From Harringtonia aguacate (lineage: Eukaryota; Ascomycota; Sordariomycetes; Ophiostomatales; Ophiostomataceae), in contig JACCPH010000004.1 in NCBI GenBank assembly GCA_014183095.1, positions 248,001-312,000 on the forward strand: a stretch of 64,000 bases of DNA. The letters run 5' to 3'. This document shows, piece after piece, positions 11,101-22,877 of this stretch. Below the pieces are notes generated by a model, which saw only the letters and a program-made list of their open reading frames with translations, ran no database searches and had not been told where the DNA came from. Made by a program: the position numbers and the translations under genes. Position 1 is the first letter of the stretch. Each line of letters opens with the position of its first letter.

Positions 11101-11948
11101 ATTAGCAACAGGTCAGCGGCCAGAGAGGGACGGTCCCGTCGCGGACTGCTCGCTAGGCGGCGTAAGATACCGCCTACCAAATACTACGCGTGTATCGTGG
11201 GCGCTGGCGGGCGCAGGCACCTGCCTGGGCGCGCACAGGAGAAACGAACGAGCCAAGAGGGTGCGCACTTCTCAACTCCGAGGGGGCGCTAAAGACACAA
11301 GGTTTTCCTCCCTTCCCTCTTCACCTCTTAGCACGCACACACACAAAACCACCAGCGAGCCAGCCAGCACGTGGCGCTGATTCAATTTGATCGGTTGGCG
11401 GGTCCCGGCTATCGCCTAGCGTGCAGAGCCTGCAAGCACCGTTCCTCGTTGGTTCTTTGCCTTCCCCCCTCTCTCTTGCCTCGTAAGATTCTTACCTCGT
11501 ATAGCGAACTAATTTGCATGTCCGTAGGGAAACACTTTATACAGAGTACCACAAAAAGCTTCGGGTTGGTGCGGCCACGCGCAATTTACCCAGGATCCGT
11601 CCGCATGCAGGACGGCTTCTATTTCCATTCCTCAGCCGCTCCGACCCAAACCCAGAGACAAGAAAATAAGGGGAAACCCGAAAATTGCGTCGGAATGTGC
11701 GAAAAAATTGAAATAAAAAATAATAATAAAATAACTTTGTATACTTTGTATATTGTCCCTAGCTTACCGCGTCCTCGGTCGCGCTGGAAGGGCCGCGCTG
11801 CTCCAGGTCGTATAATATACTACGTACTGGTACACGCAACAGGGCGCGTCTGCATTCCAGTCTGCATTCCGGGTCTGCCATTGCGAAAGCGGAGTCAAGA
11901 GGGTCCCGAGACAGTACTGGCCCGTGTCTCGGGATGTGCTGTCGAGAT

Positions 11949-12035
11949 GTAAGATACAATGCATGCGAGCTTGCATGCGAGCTTGCATACATGCATGTAC
12001 GAGTATGCATTACTTGTGCTCGTACGAGCCGTGCT
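11949..12035 (+). repeat. Cluster of dispersed motifs with a 12-bp tandem repeat
   Basis: It begins with GTAAGATACAATGCA, a 15-mer repeated exactly at 45438-45452. Two tandem copies of a GCATGCGAGCTT-like unit follow, then alternating purine-pyrimidine sequence (ATACATGCATGTAC), a TACGAGTAT near-copy and the palindrome CTCGTACGAG. The alternating part could adopt Z-DNA or a cruciform. Confidence 0.65.
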
Positions 12036-14300
12036 GCGCTGTGGTTCAACATGCTTTTGAAGCAGAGCCTCTAAAACTGTCTCACCGCCCCTCCCTTTCC
12101 CCCCCCCCCTGCGATCTGCTTTCTTCTTCCTGCGAGAAACGCCCGTTCTCGTGTCGTATCTTGCTTGTACCAGAGAGCCGATCGCTGCTCGGTCTGGCAT
12201 GTTCGTCTCGTGCATCCTGCCGGCAGGTGTGTGTGGTGTGTTGTCCGCCCAGTTCCCACGTGGTGACCCCTGGTCGGGCTCCTTTTGCGGAGGGGCGGCT
12301 GGAGAACGTGGCTCTGGCGTGCCAGAAAACAGGACTGGCACCAAAAAAAAAAAATCGTACAAATAATATTACTCTTACAAATACAGTGCAGCAGCGATCT
12401 GTGTGCCATGGTCGCGCAATCCGAGATACAGCTGCCAAAACATGGCAATGCGAATATTACTCTGGGCAGTTTGAGTGCCCTGCCATTGTACGATGTACGG
12501 GCCACGCTGCGACGGCTACAGGGTATTGTACTCGTAGGGTATTATTATGTGCCGAGGCTGCCATGTCTGCCGTGACCTCGCGTCCCTAGCCGGCTAGCTC
12601 GCGCAGGGAAATAGGGAATTAAGGAAATAAAAGGGGAGACATAAAAGTGCGGAACACGTCGGACAGTGCCATCCAGAAATGGCACCATCCTTATCTCACT
12701 GCCTATTCCCCCCTTACTTGCTGTCCGGGGCCACTGCAAACGGATACACGGCATTCGTACTCGTACATACATGGTATGTGCGAGTAATCGTGCTCATGTG
12801 CCGCAGTTGGCACGCCATGTGCAAAATTTCACTACCGTACAACAAAAAAAAAACAACTAAAAACCGACAGAGGAACGCTGGGGGCGGTCGGAAATCCGTC
12901 TCCCGACGTGAAAAGGCGAGAGAGAGAGGGGAACCGGGGTGCGTCGCGCACCGTGGCCTCTCAGAAAGGGCGGTGACGGGGGCCGCAAAGTGACTGGTCG
13001 CTTTTGCGTCTTCGCAAGAGACAGCCCATCCGACGTCAGAAGCACACCGGTGGCTGGCTCCATCGTGATTGACGCGTGCAATTGCCCTAAACAGATACGA
13101 GGGAAAATGTAGAGAGAGAGATCCTGATGGGGGAGGGGGAAGTCTCTGTCTCTCCAAGGCTCCAGTGCGGGTGTGACGGGGACGCAGTAGGATTTTCTGC
13201 AAGCGAGAAAGGGCCAACATAAAAAATATAGGGCAACAGCCACGAGGCAGATCGTGTCTGACTGCCCCTCACAAAGGTTATTGCCACGATGCCGCTGGGG
13301 CCTTGCTTGGCCGTGCCCCCTTACCCCCCCTCCCCTCGTCTCCCCTCCCTTCTCTCTACCCTCCCCCTACCCTCCCCCCAGGAGGGTGACATGTGTCGCA
13401 TGTATTACGAGTTGCCCGCGCGGGCGACGTGCGTCTCGCACCGCTGGAGTGGACCGCACACGGTGTTTCATACACGACCGGAAGACCACGGAGCCTCGGG
13501 GGGTCGGAGCGGGTGCAGTACATACAAAATACTCGTATGTCATTCGATGTGTGGAGAGAGAGAGGGGAGTGAGTCGCAAGCGTTGAGGGGGGGGGGAAGG
13601 TTAGCTGCTTCATATTTCAACGGGCAGAAGCGCCAATTTTCTTTTCTTTTCTTTTTTTTTGCTCTTGGACGCGCCATGTGGCGACGGTGGCCAGAAACGA
13701 AAAGAGCGCTGGGTTCGGAGGAGGGTGCGGCAGATGGCTGGGGACGCATGTATGGATACATGCTCGTACGAGTACCGTGCCTGTCGGAAAAAAAAAATTA
13801 AAAAAGAACTGAAATGAACGGGAAGCGCATGAGCGAAGAGGTGTGATATGTGGGAAAGTGGGGTCTGCCACGTGGAATTCAAGCCACACAACCCACAATT
13901 ACCGGGGGATGGACTTTGGAGGGCAGAGGAAGCGCTATGGAAGAATACCACTTTTTTTTTTTTTTTTTGGCGAGGGCAAGAGAAAATAAGTGCGGAGGGC
14001 GCAATTGCTGCTCGTGCTTGCACCAGGAGGCAACGGTGAGACAAGCCGCGCATAAGCCGCGCATACATCTCACGATATACGAGAGCGAGGGCTCCACACT
14101 GCACACGGTTTCAAGAAGCCGGAGAAGACGGTAGAATCCGAGATTAGAAACAGGCTGTCAAGATGATAATTTTTTTTTCCAAAAAAAAATGACTAGTTTA
14201 AACATTTATCCAGAGGGCTGGATCTGTTCCGTTGGGGATTTTGAAAAAACGTTTACTTTGGCTTCGGAGAAGGGGTCTTGGGGGGGGGTCTCTTGAGGGT

Positions 14301-14385
14301 TTTCGAAGGAAATTTTCGAAATTTCGAAATTTCGAAACCCGCCGGTCCTGCATGTCTCTGACCGGCTCATTTCATGAAACGAGCC
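14301..14385 (+). repeat. Stacked palindromes (TTTCGAAA array and nested hairpins)
   Basis: From 14301 to 14340 the palindromic core TTTCGAAA recurs about every 8 bp at the 3' end of the block. It is followed by an inverted repeat with 7-bp arms (GCCGGTC 14341-14347, GACCGGC 14360-14366). Overlapping that is a 22-bp near-perfect palindrome at 14364-14385 (10 of 11 pairs; core TTTCATGAAA). No gene is adjacent. Confidence 0.75.
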
Positions 14386-15370
14386 AGATTTTGGGGGCGC
14401 AATACCGTACTCGTAATGAGCAGAGTGGGCTGCGGGAATGGCGCTCATACTCGCAGGCGCCAAGGGCCTCCCTTAGCTAGACCAGCGGTCTGGCCATCCC
14501 AAGGATTGCCGTTTCCGGTATACGAGCCTCGCGGGACGGCCGTGGACCACCACCAACAATTGCCATCTTACGTCACGTCACCGAGGTGAAAATGGGGGGT
14601 GTCAATTTCAAATGTCGGTAGTGCTAGCGTAAAAGGCAAAATGAGGCGAATGCCGAGTGTGGAAAAAGGGAAAGGTGAAGAAAAGGAAGACGGAGAAGGG
14701 AAGAAGAAAAAAAAAAGAAAAAAAAAAGAGCGAAAAAGAACCATGTCCACGGCCACATGGCCTAGACGCCAACACATGGTTTAGCCGCCCAAAGAACCAA
14801 CAGCAAGAATATGGATTTGACATTAGTGACGGGTCACCGGCTGCTGCGCATTGCTTCCCCGCTGCAGTCAGCAGCACCGTGTGCGTGTATGTGTGTGTGG
14901 GAAGAGGACGGTTCGCAGAGTGTGCCGGTTTGGTCCTCGTGCGAGGGAAGCATGGCAGCTCGTATTGGCGAGGGGGGCAGAGCAGACGGATGGCACGGCA
15001 GGGAAGGGAGTGGATGGGGAGGGGGGGGGAGGGGTGAGGGGGGCTGTACATGCATGAATATGCCGTGGCCAATATGGCAAGCGAAGGAAGAGACGCGGAA
15101 TTTGCCCAATCCGTGCGTTTCACCGTCGTCCGCGGCGGCGCCTGAGAAAAGCAGATTCGAGAGCTTCGGCCCTGGATCCTCCATTTCTCCTTCCATTTCT
15201 CCCTTCCTTCCTCCCCTTGGCAAGCCATTCAGGTTCCAGGCGTCTGGGTGGTGGCCGAGGCATCCGTGCAAGACACAAGACAGGCTATCGCATCGCGGAG
15301 AAACTGCTCCCTGTATTGAGATTCTCTCCACGTGCACGTGCTCCATTGATCGGTGCAAAATGCAGACCAG

Positions 15371-15458
15371 GCGAGCGGGTGAGTAGGCGAGCGGGCGAGC
15401 AGACGGGCAAGCGGACAGGCAGGCCAGCAGGCAAGCGAGCAGACACCAGCAAGCGAGG
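15371..15458 (+). repeat. Degenerate GCGAGCGGGC-like tandem repeat
   Basis: About eight imperfect units of 8-10 bp built on GCGAGC/GCAAGC. No gene context. Confidence 0.6.
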
Positions 15459-17368
15459 AAAGCGACAGAGACCAGTCGGAAACCAGCGCGTACGCCGTGC
15501 CAGCAAATAAATAGTGCTGTCTCAGGTCGCTTATTGTTGACTCCCGTCAACACCATCGCCGACGAATGGAAAAAGTGACACGTGAGGATATCCAAGAAGC
15601 AACCGAGACAGAGAGAGAGGTATGCTGGAGGCGTCGTGGTCATGGCCACTTCTCGCCTTGCACATGTGTCCCGCTACTGGCTGCCTTTTGTGCGTCGATA
15701 CAGAGGCCTTTTCCCGTGGCTGTCCAGAACGGTTGCGCAAGCTTCGCTAGTCGGCGGCCGTCTCACAGTGAGCTGTCGCTTTTTGACGGCATCCGAGGCC
15801 GTACGAGCAGGACAGACAGCATAGCACGGTGAGGCCATTGTCCCGGCCAGATAAAAACCTGTCGTGCCGCCCGGCCCTCGCGGCACGACCCATTCCTGCC
15901 AGAGCAGCGAGGCAGAGCGGACACCGAGAGACGCATTGTTGCAACTGTACAAAGCGCGAATGCGAATATCTTACAAATACGTGCTCTCCATCCGCACGGA
16001 GCCGTGGCCGGATCAGACATTTTTCCGAGACTTGTGATGCATCACAGGCCGCTAGTCGAGTGCCCACGAGGTATTCGGAATGGGCTTCGCCCCATTTGCC
16101 TGCGAGAGCAGAGACAGTAAGCGCTACTGTGGCATATCGGCGCTCTGCTATAGAGAGGGGTTGGCGCTGCACACAGCAACACCGCTGCACACAACAATAC
16201 ACCGCTTGTTTCTTGCAGCGTTAAGACAGCCTGCTATGCTGCCGCTACATGGTATCGATGACAAGTAACCGGCCCATACCGAGCGCCGCAATCCCCGTCG
16301 GCCGGCCGTGTCCTATGAGTGCACCGGAGTGTGCCGCTATCTTTGTGAGCGGTGAAGGAAAGTCGAGTTTATCCTCTCCGCTGACTCCATGCCCACGGCT
16401 GGCGTCATCAGGGCTCTTTCTGCATAGTATCCGCAACGGAGAGTCGTCTCCGTGAAATATTATATACAAATATATTATCTTCAACCGAGGCTTTGCTGCG
16501 GCTCGGCACCTCGCGAGCATAATCAATACCGAGGCTTGGCCTATCGTTGGGCATCATGAGACGTCTTGGATACTTCGCTAGTTTCGGACGCTCTGTTTGG
16601 GGAGTGGCATGTTCAAATCTGTAATCAGTGGATGTTTGAAGAGAGTCTTATCATGGCCAATATGCATATGCATACGCCCTAAAATGTTGAAATAACAGCG
16701 TAGAATGAAAACAGAGGCAAGCGAAGTGGAAGTTTTGATTTCAATAATATCCAGGCTTGGTCAAAAATCAAAGACAGACGGCTTTATATCATCTTTATAT
16801 CATATTTCGACAGCCCTTCTGTACTGGCTTAGACAGCTAGAGTTGTCATTAACTATTCTCCATAGTTGAGTATGGTAGAATTGAACCATGACATTCAGCC
16901 AGTGATTTCTTCGACTGGCTGACAGGCTTTGATCGCATCCAATCCTCCTGGCAAAGTCAGAGGTGACGACCGAGACGTGCATTAGACAGCTTTCCTTTTA
17001 TGAGACTCAGACAACTCCTACGAAGCAGAATTCACTCCCACTTGTTCACAGCAGTGTCCTATTCACGTCGCCTTGTGTTTCTCAGACGGAGGTATGAAAT
17101 GTATTTTCAGGTTCGCAAGAGTAGATATCACCCATCCCCATCCCGTTTTAACCCCAGTGACAAACAAACAAGCAAATCAAAGAGCCAATATAAATCGTGA
17201 ACACGCCCCAAAAAGGGGAAAAGGGGGGGAGAAAAGACAAGAAACAAAACAAAAGGAGAGCATATCAGAGCATTTTCCTTTCTCCACCAGCAAAAAGGGG
17301 AGAAAAGACAGAAAACAAATACAAAAGGAGAACATATCAGAGCATTTTGCATTTTTTCCCCTCTCTTA

Positions 17369-18770
17369 TCACACCAGCGTCGCGCCCGAGTCTCGCTTCC
17401 AGCCCTTTTGGCGCATGTTGTGCTCAATGGCCTTCCAGATGTTCTCGGCGACCTCGCGGTCGCGCCAGCGGTTGACGTCGGCGCCGGGGACGGCCGGGTC
17501 GGCCCACTTGTCGACAGCACAGGAGAGGATGCGGTGGCCCCAGTCGCGGACGCCCGCGGGCTGCGGCTCGCCGCGCCAGCCGACGTAGACGCCGAGGACG
17601 TGCTTGAAGAGCTCGGTGGGCGAGCTCCACTTGTAGCTCTTGAACTGCCAGGTCTGGCCGGTGGTGAAGACGGCGACGACGCGGTTCCAGTACTCGGGCT
17701 TGAAGTGCTCGGGGCCGTCGACGAGGATGAAGCGCAGCGGCCGCGACGGATCAATGTCCTTCATGGTGCGCGTCAGGTGCAGCATCGTCGCCGTCGAGCT
17801 GTTGTCGGCCGGCACATAGCGGCCCGTCTCGAGAAACGACTTGATGTTGGACATGCGCAGCAGGCTCGACGCCGACGGCGACAGCAGGATGATGGGGTCC
17901 GGCCGCCGCGTCGGCGCCTTGGGATTGAGCGGCAGCGACGCCGTTCCGCCGACGCCGCCAACGCCCCCGCTCTTCTTGTCGGCCGAGCCGGCCACCCCTG
18001 GCTGCTGCTTCTTGGACATGAACGGCACGGCGAGCTTGCGCACGTTGGAAAAGTCCTGACGGTCGTCAGCATGGAAGTGAAGAGAGAGAGAGGAGAGAGG
18101 AAGAGAGAGGAAGAGAGAGACCTACCGTCATCTTTGTCCCCCGCATCACCGTGTTGTGGTCGCCCATGCGCCGCTCGCCACCGTAGATGACGGCCAGCCG
18201 CGGGTCGAGCACGACGCCGCCGCGGCCTGCTCGTGCCGCCGCCGACGCGCCTGCGGCCCCGGCCGCTGTCTTGGCTCCGGCAGCCCCGCTGGCGGCGGCC
18301 CCGGCGCGGTCGCCGCCGACCGCCTGGATGTACTCGCTCTCCTCGCTGGCGCCCTCGAGCCACGTGATGAGGTCGAGCCGCTCGACAAAGGCAAACTTGT
18401 GCACGCTGGCCGACGAGCCCGCCGCCGCCAGCTCCTCGTTGAGGCGCGTCGCCGCCGCGTTGTACTCGGGAATGGCCACCTCGCGGTTCAGCCACGCAAA
18501 GTAGATCGACCGCAGGTCTACGGGCGCGTCGTGCGAATGGAAGCGCGTCGGCGCGTCCACCCGCACCGCCGTGCGTGCCGCCGCAGCTGCCGCTGCCGCT
18601 GCCGCCGCCCCGCCACTGCCACCGCCGCTCGCAAACTGCAGGAACTGCGCCTGCGGCAGCGGCGTCTCGGCCGCGCTGGCATCGTCGCTGGCCGTGGGCA
18701 CAACAGACGTGCCCGCCGCAATCGCCTGCCGCAAAAACAGCAGCGGATCCGCCGCGTCAGCTGCCGCCAT
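17369..18770 (-). CDS. CDC73: Paf1 complex subunit Cdc73 (parafibromin homologue)
   Basis: Two exons, 18770-18126 and 18055-17369, joined across a 70-bp phase-0 intron (GTAGGT donor), give 443 residues. The N-terminal part begins MAAADAADPLLFLRQAIAAG, the usual Cdc73 opening (DPL..LRQ.IA.G). It continues with LRSIYFAWLNREVAIPEYN and VERLDLITWLEG, both typical of the family. The C-terminal Ras-like domain (about 245-443) contains PIILLSPSASSLLRMSNIK, RFILVDGPEHFKPEYWNRVV and AENIWKAIEHNMRQKGWKRD. Cdc73 works in the nuclear Paf1 complex with RNA polymerase II, supporting elongation and co-transcriptional histone modification. An Ala/Gly-rich insertion near residues 50-65 and another Ala-rich segment near 175-200 are additions relative to the core. 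The ATG was chosen because the conserved opening begins there; the frame extends further upstream without similarity. Confidence 0.93.
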
Positions 18771-19354
18771 GGCTGCTTGTGGCTGTCGTGTGTGTTGGTC
18801 GTCGGCGAGAGCTCTGTCGACGAGGTAGGTAGGAAATCGGTGAGGCTCGCCCGTTTGTTGGGATAGAAACGAGGAGGAGGAGGAGGAGGAGGATGACGGC
18901 CCGCAGGCCCAGGATGTCGCTACTCGTGGCAGAGAGCTCGGTTGTGCAGTGCGTCGTCGGTGCGTGTCAATTCTGGTGCAGCGATGGCGTTGGCAGGAAA
19001 GTTGGAAGGAGGAGCTGAGGTTGGAGCGATCGAAAAAAGGCGGCTCTGAATTGTTCCCCTGTCTTATCGATAAAGACAAGTGTGGCTGGCCTATAGAGCG
19101 ACAGAGGCCATACGACCCCACTTTTATTTCGTGCATTCTCTCCTTTTCCTTTCCTCCCTCGCTCGACATGGCTCACAAAACACGGGCAATACCAGATCTT
19201 TCGTTGCATTCATCTATGATTCCCTTGAAATATAGCTCATATCGAGACGGCTTGCCTCCATAACCAAACGCCCAAAAAATAAAGACTTTTCGAGACTCCA
19301 GTGCAAACACGGACATTTCCATCACAGCTCGCTCGCCTGCCGCCTCGACGCTGC
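18771..19354. promoter_or_regulatory. CDC73 promoter and ENP1 3' flank
   Basis: A 584-bp gap between two minus-strand genes. The half nearest CDC73 is its promoter and leader, and includes a GGA-repeat block around 18870-18895. The other half is the 3' UTR of the bystin gene. A frame continuing upstream of the chosen CDC73 start lacks conservation and is taken as leader. Confidence 0.5.
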
Positions 19355-20873
19355 TCATGGGTCGACCACCATGGTATCGTCACCGTCATAGCCGACTGTC
19401 GGAGTTGGTGCAGGTGCGCCGCGCTCCCGCCCGGCCAGCAGCTCGCGGCGGATCTCGGGCCCGATGGTGGCGTGGCCATGCGACTTGAGCAGCTCCATCA
19501 GCGCCTTGCGCTGGTCGCTCGTGATCGAATCGCGGTACCGCTGCGCAAACAGCAGAAGCGACTGCTGCCAGATCACCGGCATGGCGGTGGTGGCAGTGCG
19601 CGCGCGCAAAAAGTGTTCCACCAACGCATCGACAACCTAATCCTGTTAGCTCACATACACAAGACAAAAAAAAAAAGGCAAGCCATACCTCGAAAGGAAG
19701 AGCATAGCGCTTGTCGATCAGCGCCTTGATGAACACGCTGATGGCCGACTGGTCCTCGCGGCCGGGCGGGATCTGGGCCGCAATGTCGCAGAGGGCCATG
19801 AGCGCCGAGGCGGAGTGGCCCACGGGGATGGACGTGCGCACAAGCACCGCGCTGACAATCTGCGCCTCGCGCAGTGTTGTCGTGCCCGACTCGAGGAGCG
19901 GCAGCAGGAAGCCCTTGAAGAAGGCGTCGGGGCGGAAGAGGCTCCGCTTGAGCGCGGCAAACAGGTGCACGTTGAGCTTCTTGGTCTCGTGGATCTCGTG
20001 GCGCACGCGCGGCAGGATGGCAAGCTCCATAAAGGTGCGGCCAATGTCCACCTTGGCGCTGATAAAGATCTTGGTCACCTCGTAGCAGGCGTTGGCCGAC
20101 CACGTGTACGGCTGCGCAATCTCCAGCAGCGTCTCCCACTCCTCCGCCGTCGGCAGCACCTTGATCGGCTTTGGCAGCTTGCCCGACTTCCACCGCGACA
20201 GCAGCATGCCGCACTTTGTGTACACCTCGACCAGCCGCGGGTCAATGTCCATCTCGTCCTCTTCGTCGAAGCCGTCGTTGGGCCCGCCCGTCGGCTCCCA
20301 CTCCAGGCCGGCCTCGTGCTCGGCAATCTTGGCCAGGATGATGTCGGCCAGGTTGCGGCCAGGCTGCGCATCTTCTTGTGCCTCCATGCCCGTGTCCTCC
20401 TCCTCCTCCTCCTCCTCCTCTCCATCCGTCATGCGAAGCTTCAGGCCATGCTTCAATATTGGGTCCTCCTCCTGCTGCGTAGGAAGAAACTTGTTAAACG
20501 TCGCCAGGTCGACCGGGTCGGCCTCGGCCGTGACCTCTGCATCCTCGTCGGCCCATGCGTCGTCGCCGTCGTCGTCCTCAAACCGCACCTCTTGTTCCTC
20601 CTCGTCAAACCGCGTGCCGCTGCCAAAGGCATCCGGCTGCAGCTTTTGCGCCGAGCTGGCGCTCTCGTTGCCCTCGGTCTCGAGCTCGCGTCCGAGCTGC
20701 AGAATCCGCTTCGACGCCTTGGCATCCACATAGCCGTCTCCGTCTTCGTCCTTGTCGCTCTTTGTCCGCTTCGGCGCCTTTTGCTTCAAGAGGCCTCGTG
20801 CCAACAGGTCCTCGTCGAGCGGGTTGTGGCGGCGTGCTTGCCGCGCCGCCATAGGTGATGTCGCTTTCGGCAT
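19355..20873 (-). CDS. ENP1: Bystin, 40S ribosome assembly factor Enp1
   Basis: Two exons, 20873-19689 and 19636-19355, with a 52-bp phase-0 intron (GTATGG donor, TAG acceptor). The product has 488 residues, normal for fungal bystin. The N terminus MPKATSPMAARQARRHNPLDEDL is basic and family-like. An acidic disordered part (about 110-185, including an uninterrupted Glu run) follows. The bystin domain (about 185-480) shows YTKCGMLLSRWKSGKLPKPIKVLP, EEWETLLEIAQPYTW, AILPRVRHEI and HLFAALKRSLFRPDAFFKGF. After the splice come VVDALVEHFLRAR and WQQSLLLFAQRYRDSIT. Enp1 is needed in the nucleolus for 20S pre-rRNA processing and for export of pre-40S particles. The gene is divergent from HGH1 across 396 bp. 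Confidence 0.95.
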
Positions 20874-21269
20874 GGCTTGATATGTCCAGTCAAATGTAAG
20901 GTGCGAAACGAGTAAATTGTGGGGGGGGGGGTGTTCGCTCCTCTTCGCTGCAGTTCTTCGCTGCTCTGGAATTGCCCGAAATATGGAGGGGAATTCGATG
21001 TGCCACAGATTTTTTTTTTTTGCCCAATTCAAAAAATTTCCGATAAGATAAGAGTCCCCGCCACAACCACCGCCACAATTGCCATTTAAAGCTATTAAAG
21101 CCCCGCCATGACAGAAACAGTTTCTTCACTGTGAATAGCCTCACAACGTTGACGTCAAAATTTTGCATATGCATTCATGCTCATAGCGAGACCCGATCCT
21201 CTGTAATTCTAATACCAGTTACACTACTTGTTTGAATATTTTCACGCGCTCGCCTAAACTTCTCCTACA
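20874..21269. promoter_or_regulatory. Shared divergent promoter of ENP1 and HGH1
   Basis: A 396-bp gap separates the two start codons. Near 21030-21055 there is an A/T core resembling the ribosome-biogenesis RRPE element (AAAAAATTTCC), followed directly by GATAAGATAAGAG. A second CAAAATTTT lies near 21157. An RRPE-like site would suit two genes serving ribosome assembly and translation, but this reading is inferred from sequence resemblance to the yeast motif only. Confidence 0.45.
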
Positions 21270-22619
21270 ATGCCGACAGAGCTCGAAGAGGTATGATATG
21301 TGATGCCGAGATGTTGAAGCGGCAGCCTGTATATTTTCACGTCTCGGCTCGATAGTTTTCGGTTGGCTAACATTGAAAATAGCTGGTTGGCTTCATTGGG
21401 CATGAGAACCCACAAATCCGGCTGCTGGCCGTTGAGAATCTGGTGCCATATTCAACAGCTCAGCCTTCCATTTTCCGGATCGACAATTTAAAGCCGATCA
21501 AGCACTTGAAATTGCTTCTCATCGACCACCCAGTAGGTCCCTGTTGTGGCCCTGTTCACAGAATGTCATGTGGCTGACAGGCTGTCACAGAAAATCGCCG
21601 AACATGCCATCACCATTCTCATCAACCTGTCGGGCGATCCGGAGGTGTTGAGAAACCTTGCCACAGACCAGAAGTTTTTGGACCTCGTGTTTTCGCGTGT
21701 GACGGTACGTTGGGCGGGCAGGTCAGAGTAATTTTTTTCGGCGTGGCTGATTTTTGGTTTTCTCGTTGCGTGACAGAACCGGGCAGAACCCAACGCCAAT
21801 CTCCTTGCCATGCTGCTGGCCAACCTGGCCAAATGGGACGACATCAAGCAGGTGCTGGAACGGAAGCAAAAGGTGCCCGAGGGCCTGGACTCGGACGGCC
21901 TCGTCATCAACCAGCTGATCGACCTCTTCGTCAAGGGCTCGGACGGGTCCTACAATGCCAAGGCCGACTTTGACTACCTGGCCTACTTCTTTGCCGACCT
22001 GGCCAAGCATCCGGAGATGCGGCAGTATCTCGTCAAGCGCCAGACCTACGACGACGTCATCCCGCTCACCAAGCTCAAGGTGTTTACCGAGCACAAGTCG
22101 GACGTGCGGCGCAAGGGCGTGGCCAGCACGCTCAAGAACGTGGCCTTTGACGTGCCGTCGCACGCGGCCTTTTTGTCCGAGGACGAGATCGACATTCTGC
22201 CGTACCTGCTGCTGCCGCTGGCGGGCAACGAGAGCTATGACGACGATGAGATGATGGACATGCTGCCGGACCTGCAGCTGCTGCCGCCGGACAAGCGGCG
22301 CGACCCGGACAACAGCATCCTGCAGACGCACGTCGAGACGCTGACGCTGCTCACGACGACGCGGGACGGGCGCGACCTGATGCGGCGGGTTCAGGTGTAC
22401 CCTCTGATTCGCGAGACGCACTTGAGGGTGGAGGACGAGGATGTGCGCGATGCCTGCGATCGCCTCGTGCAGGTACTCATGCGGGACGAAGCAGAAGAGA
22501 AAAAGGGCGAGGACACCGACGGAACGCTGGTCAAGAGACGTGCTGACGCCAGAATCGTCAACGAAGAGGGCGACAACGATGATGACGACGACGACGATGA
22601 ACGCATAGTCGAAGTGTGA
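21270..22619 (+). CDS. HGH1: HGH1, armadillo-type co-chaperone for eEF2 folding
   Basis: Four exons: 21270-21290, 21383-21532, 21591-21704 and 21777-22619. All introns are phase 0 (92, 58 and 72 bp). The product has 375 residues, close to yeast Hgh1. Exon 1 encodes only MPTELEE. The next exons carry LVGFIGHENPQIRLLAVENLVPYS and IAEHAITILINLSGDPEVL, the opening armadillo-like repeats of the family. Exon 4 has NLLAMLLANLAKWDDI, DYLAYFFADLAKHPEMRQYL, RRKGVASTLKNVAFD, DILPYLLLPLAGNESYDDDE and REDHLR-like IRETHLRVEDEDVRDACDRL. In yeast and human cells Hgh1 works with chaperones to fold elongation factor 2. The tail after about residue 350 is acidic (Asp-rich). The first, 7-residue exon is supported by a clean donor and by frame; a short exon of this kind is easily missed. 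Confidence 0.92.
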
Positions 22620-22856
22620 TGAAGCAATTACAAAGCAAACGGAATCCGAGAAAGAAAGAAAAAAAAGTCGAAAAGTACACCAAAAAATGAAGAAGAAAAA
22701 GCCTCCAAGTCTATTGGCCCGCGCTTGAATATTGGATTTCGTGTTCATTTCTGGTCTCCTCCAATGGTGTGATTTGCGGGGCGAAGACTTAGAGTCTCTC
22801 TCCCCGGTTGCCATTTAGAAAATGGAGCTACGAGTACTGCAGAAATGCGAACCGAA

Positions 22857-22877
22857 GGGGGGGGGGGGGGGGGGGGG
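22857..22877 (+). repeat. G21 homopolymer
   Basis: Twenty-one consecutive G, seven bases before a GTATCTTAC motif copy at 22885-22893. Confidence 0.95.

Larger units (their letters stand above)
8125..17368. other. Gene-poor region between flbA and CDC73 (9.2 kb)
   Basis: No frame here resembles a known protein or shows the GC-rich third-position pattern of the window's real exons; open frames are short, overlapping and low in complexity. The part next to flbA (8125 to about 8450, with undetermined bases at 8189, 8199, 8201 and 8202) is probably its leader and promoter. Beyond that are degenerate tandem repeats, stacked palindromes at 14.3 kb, copies of the TACGAGTAC and GTAAGATAC motifs, and a relatively AT-rich segment (about 16.45-17.35 kb) next to the CDC73 3' end. 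No tRNA box A/box B pair or 5S-like sequence was seen. Non-coding transcripts cannot be excluded. Confidence 0.6.

Noticed and set aside
14834..15649. 271-codon open frame on the - strand
   Set aside because: It crosses the degenerate GCGAGC tandem repeat and poly-C runs; the product is Cys/Leu/Pro-rich without family resemblance.
16450..17350. AT-richer block suspected to be a RIP-degraded transposon
   Set aside because: No remnant of reverse transcriptase, integrase or transposase in any frame and no terminal repeats. The block is short and better explained as 3' flank of CDC73 plus spacer.
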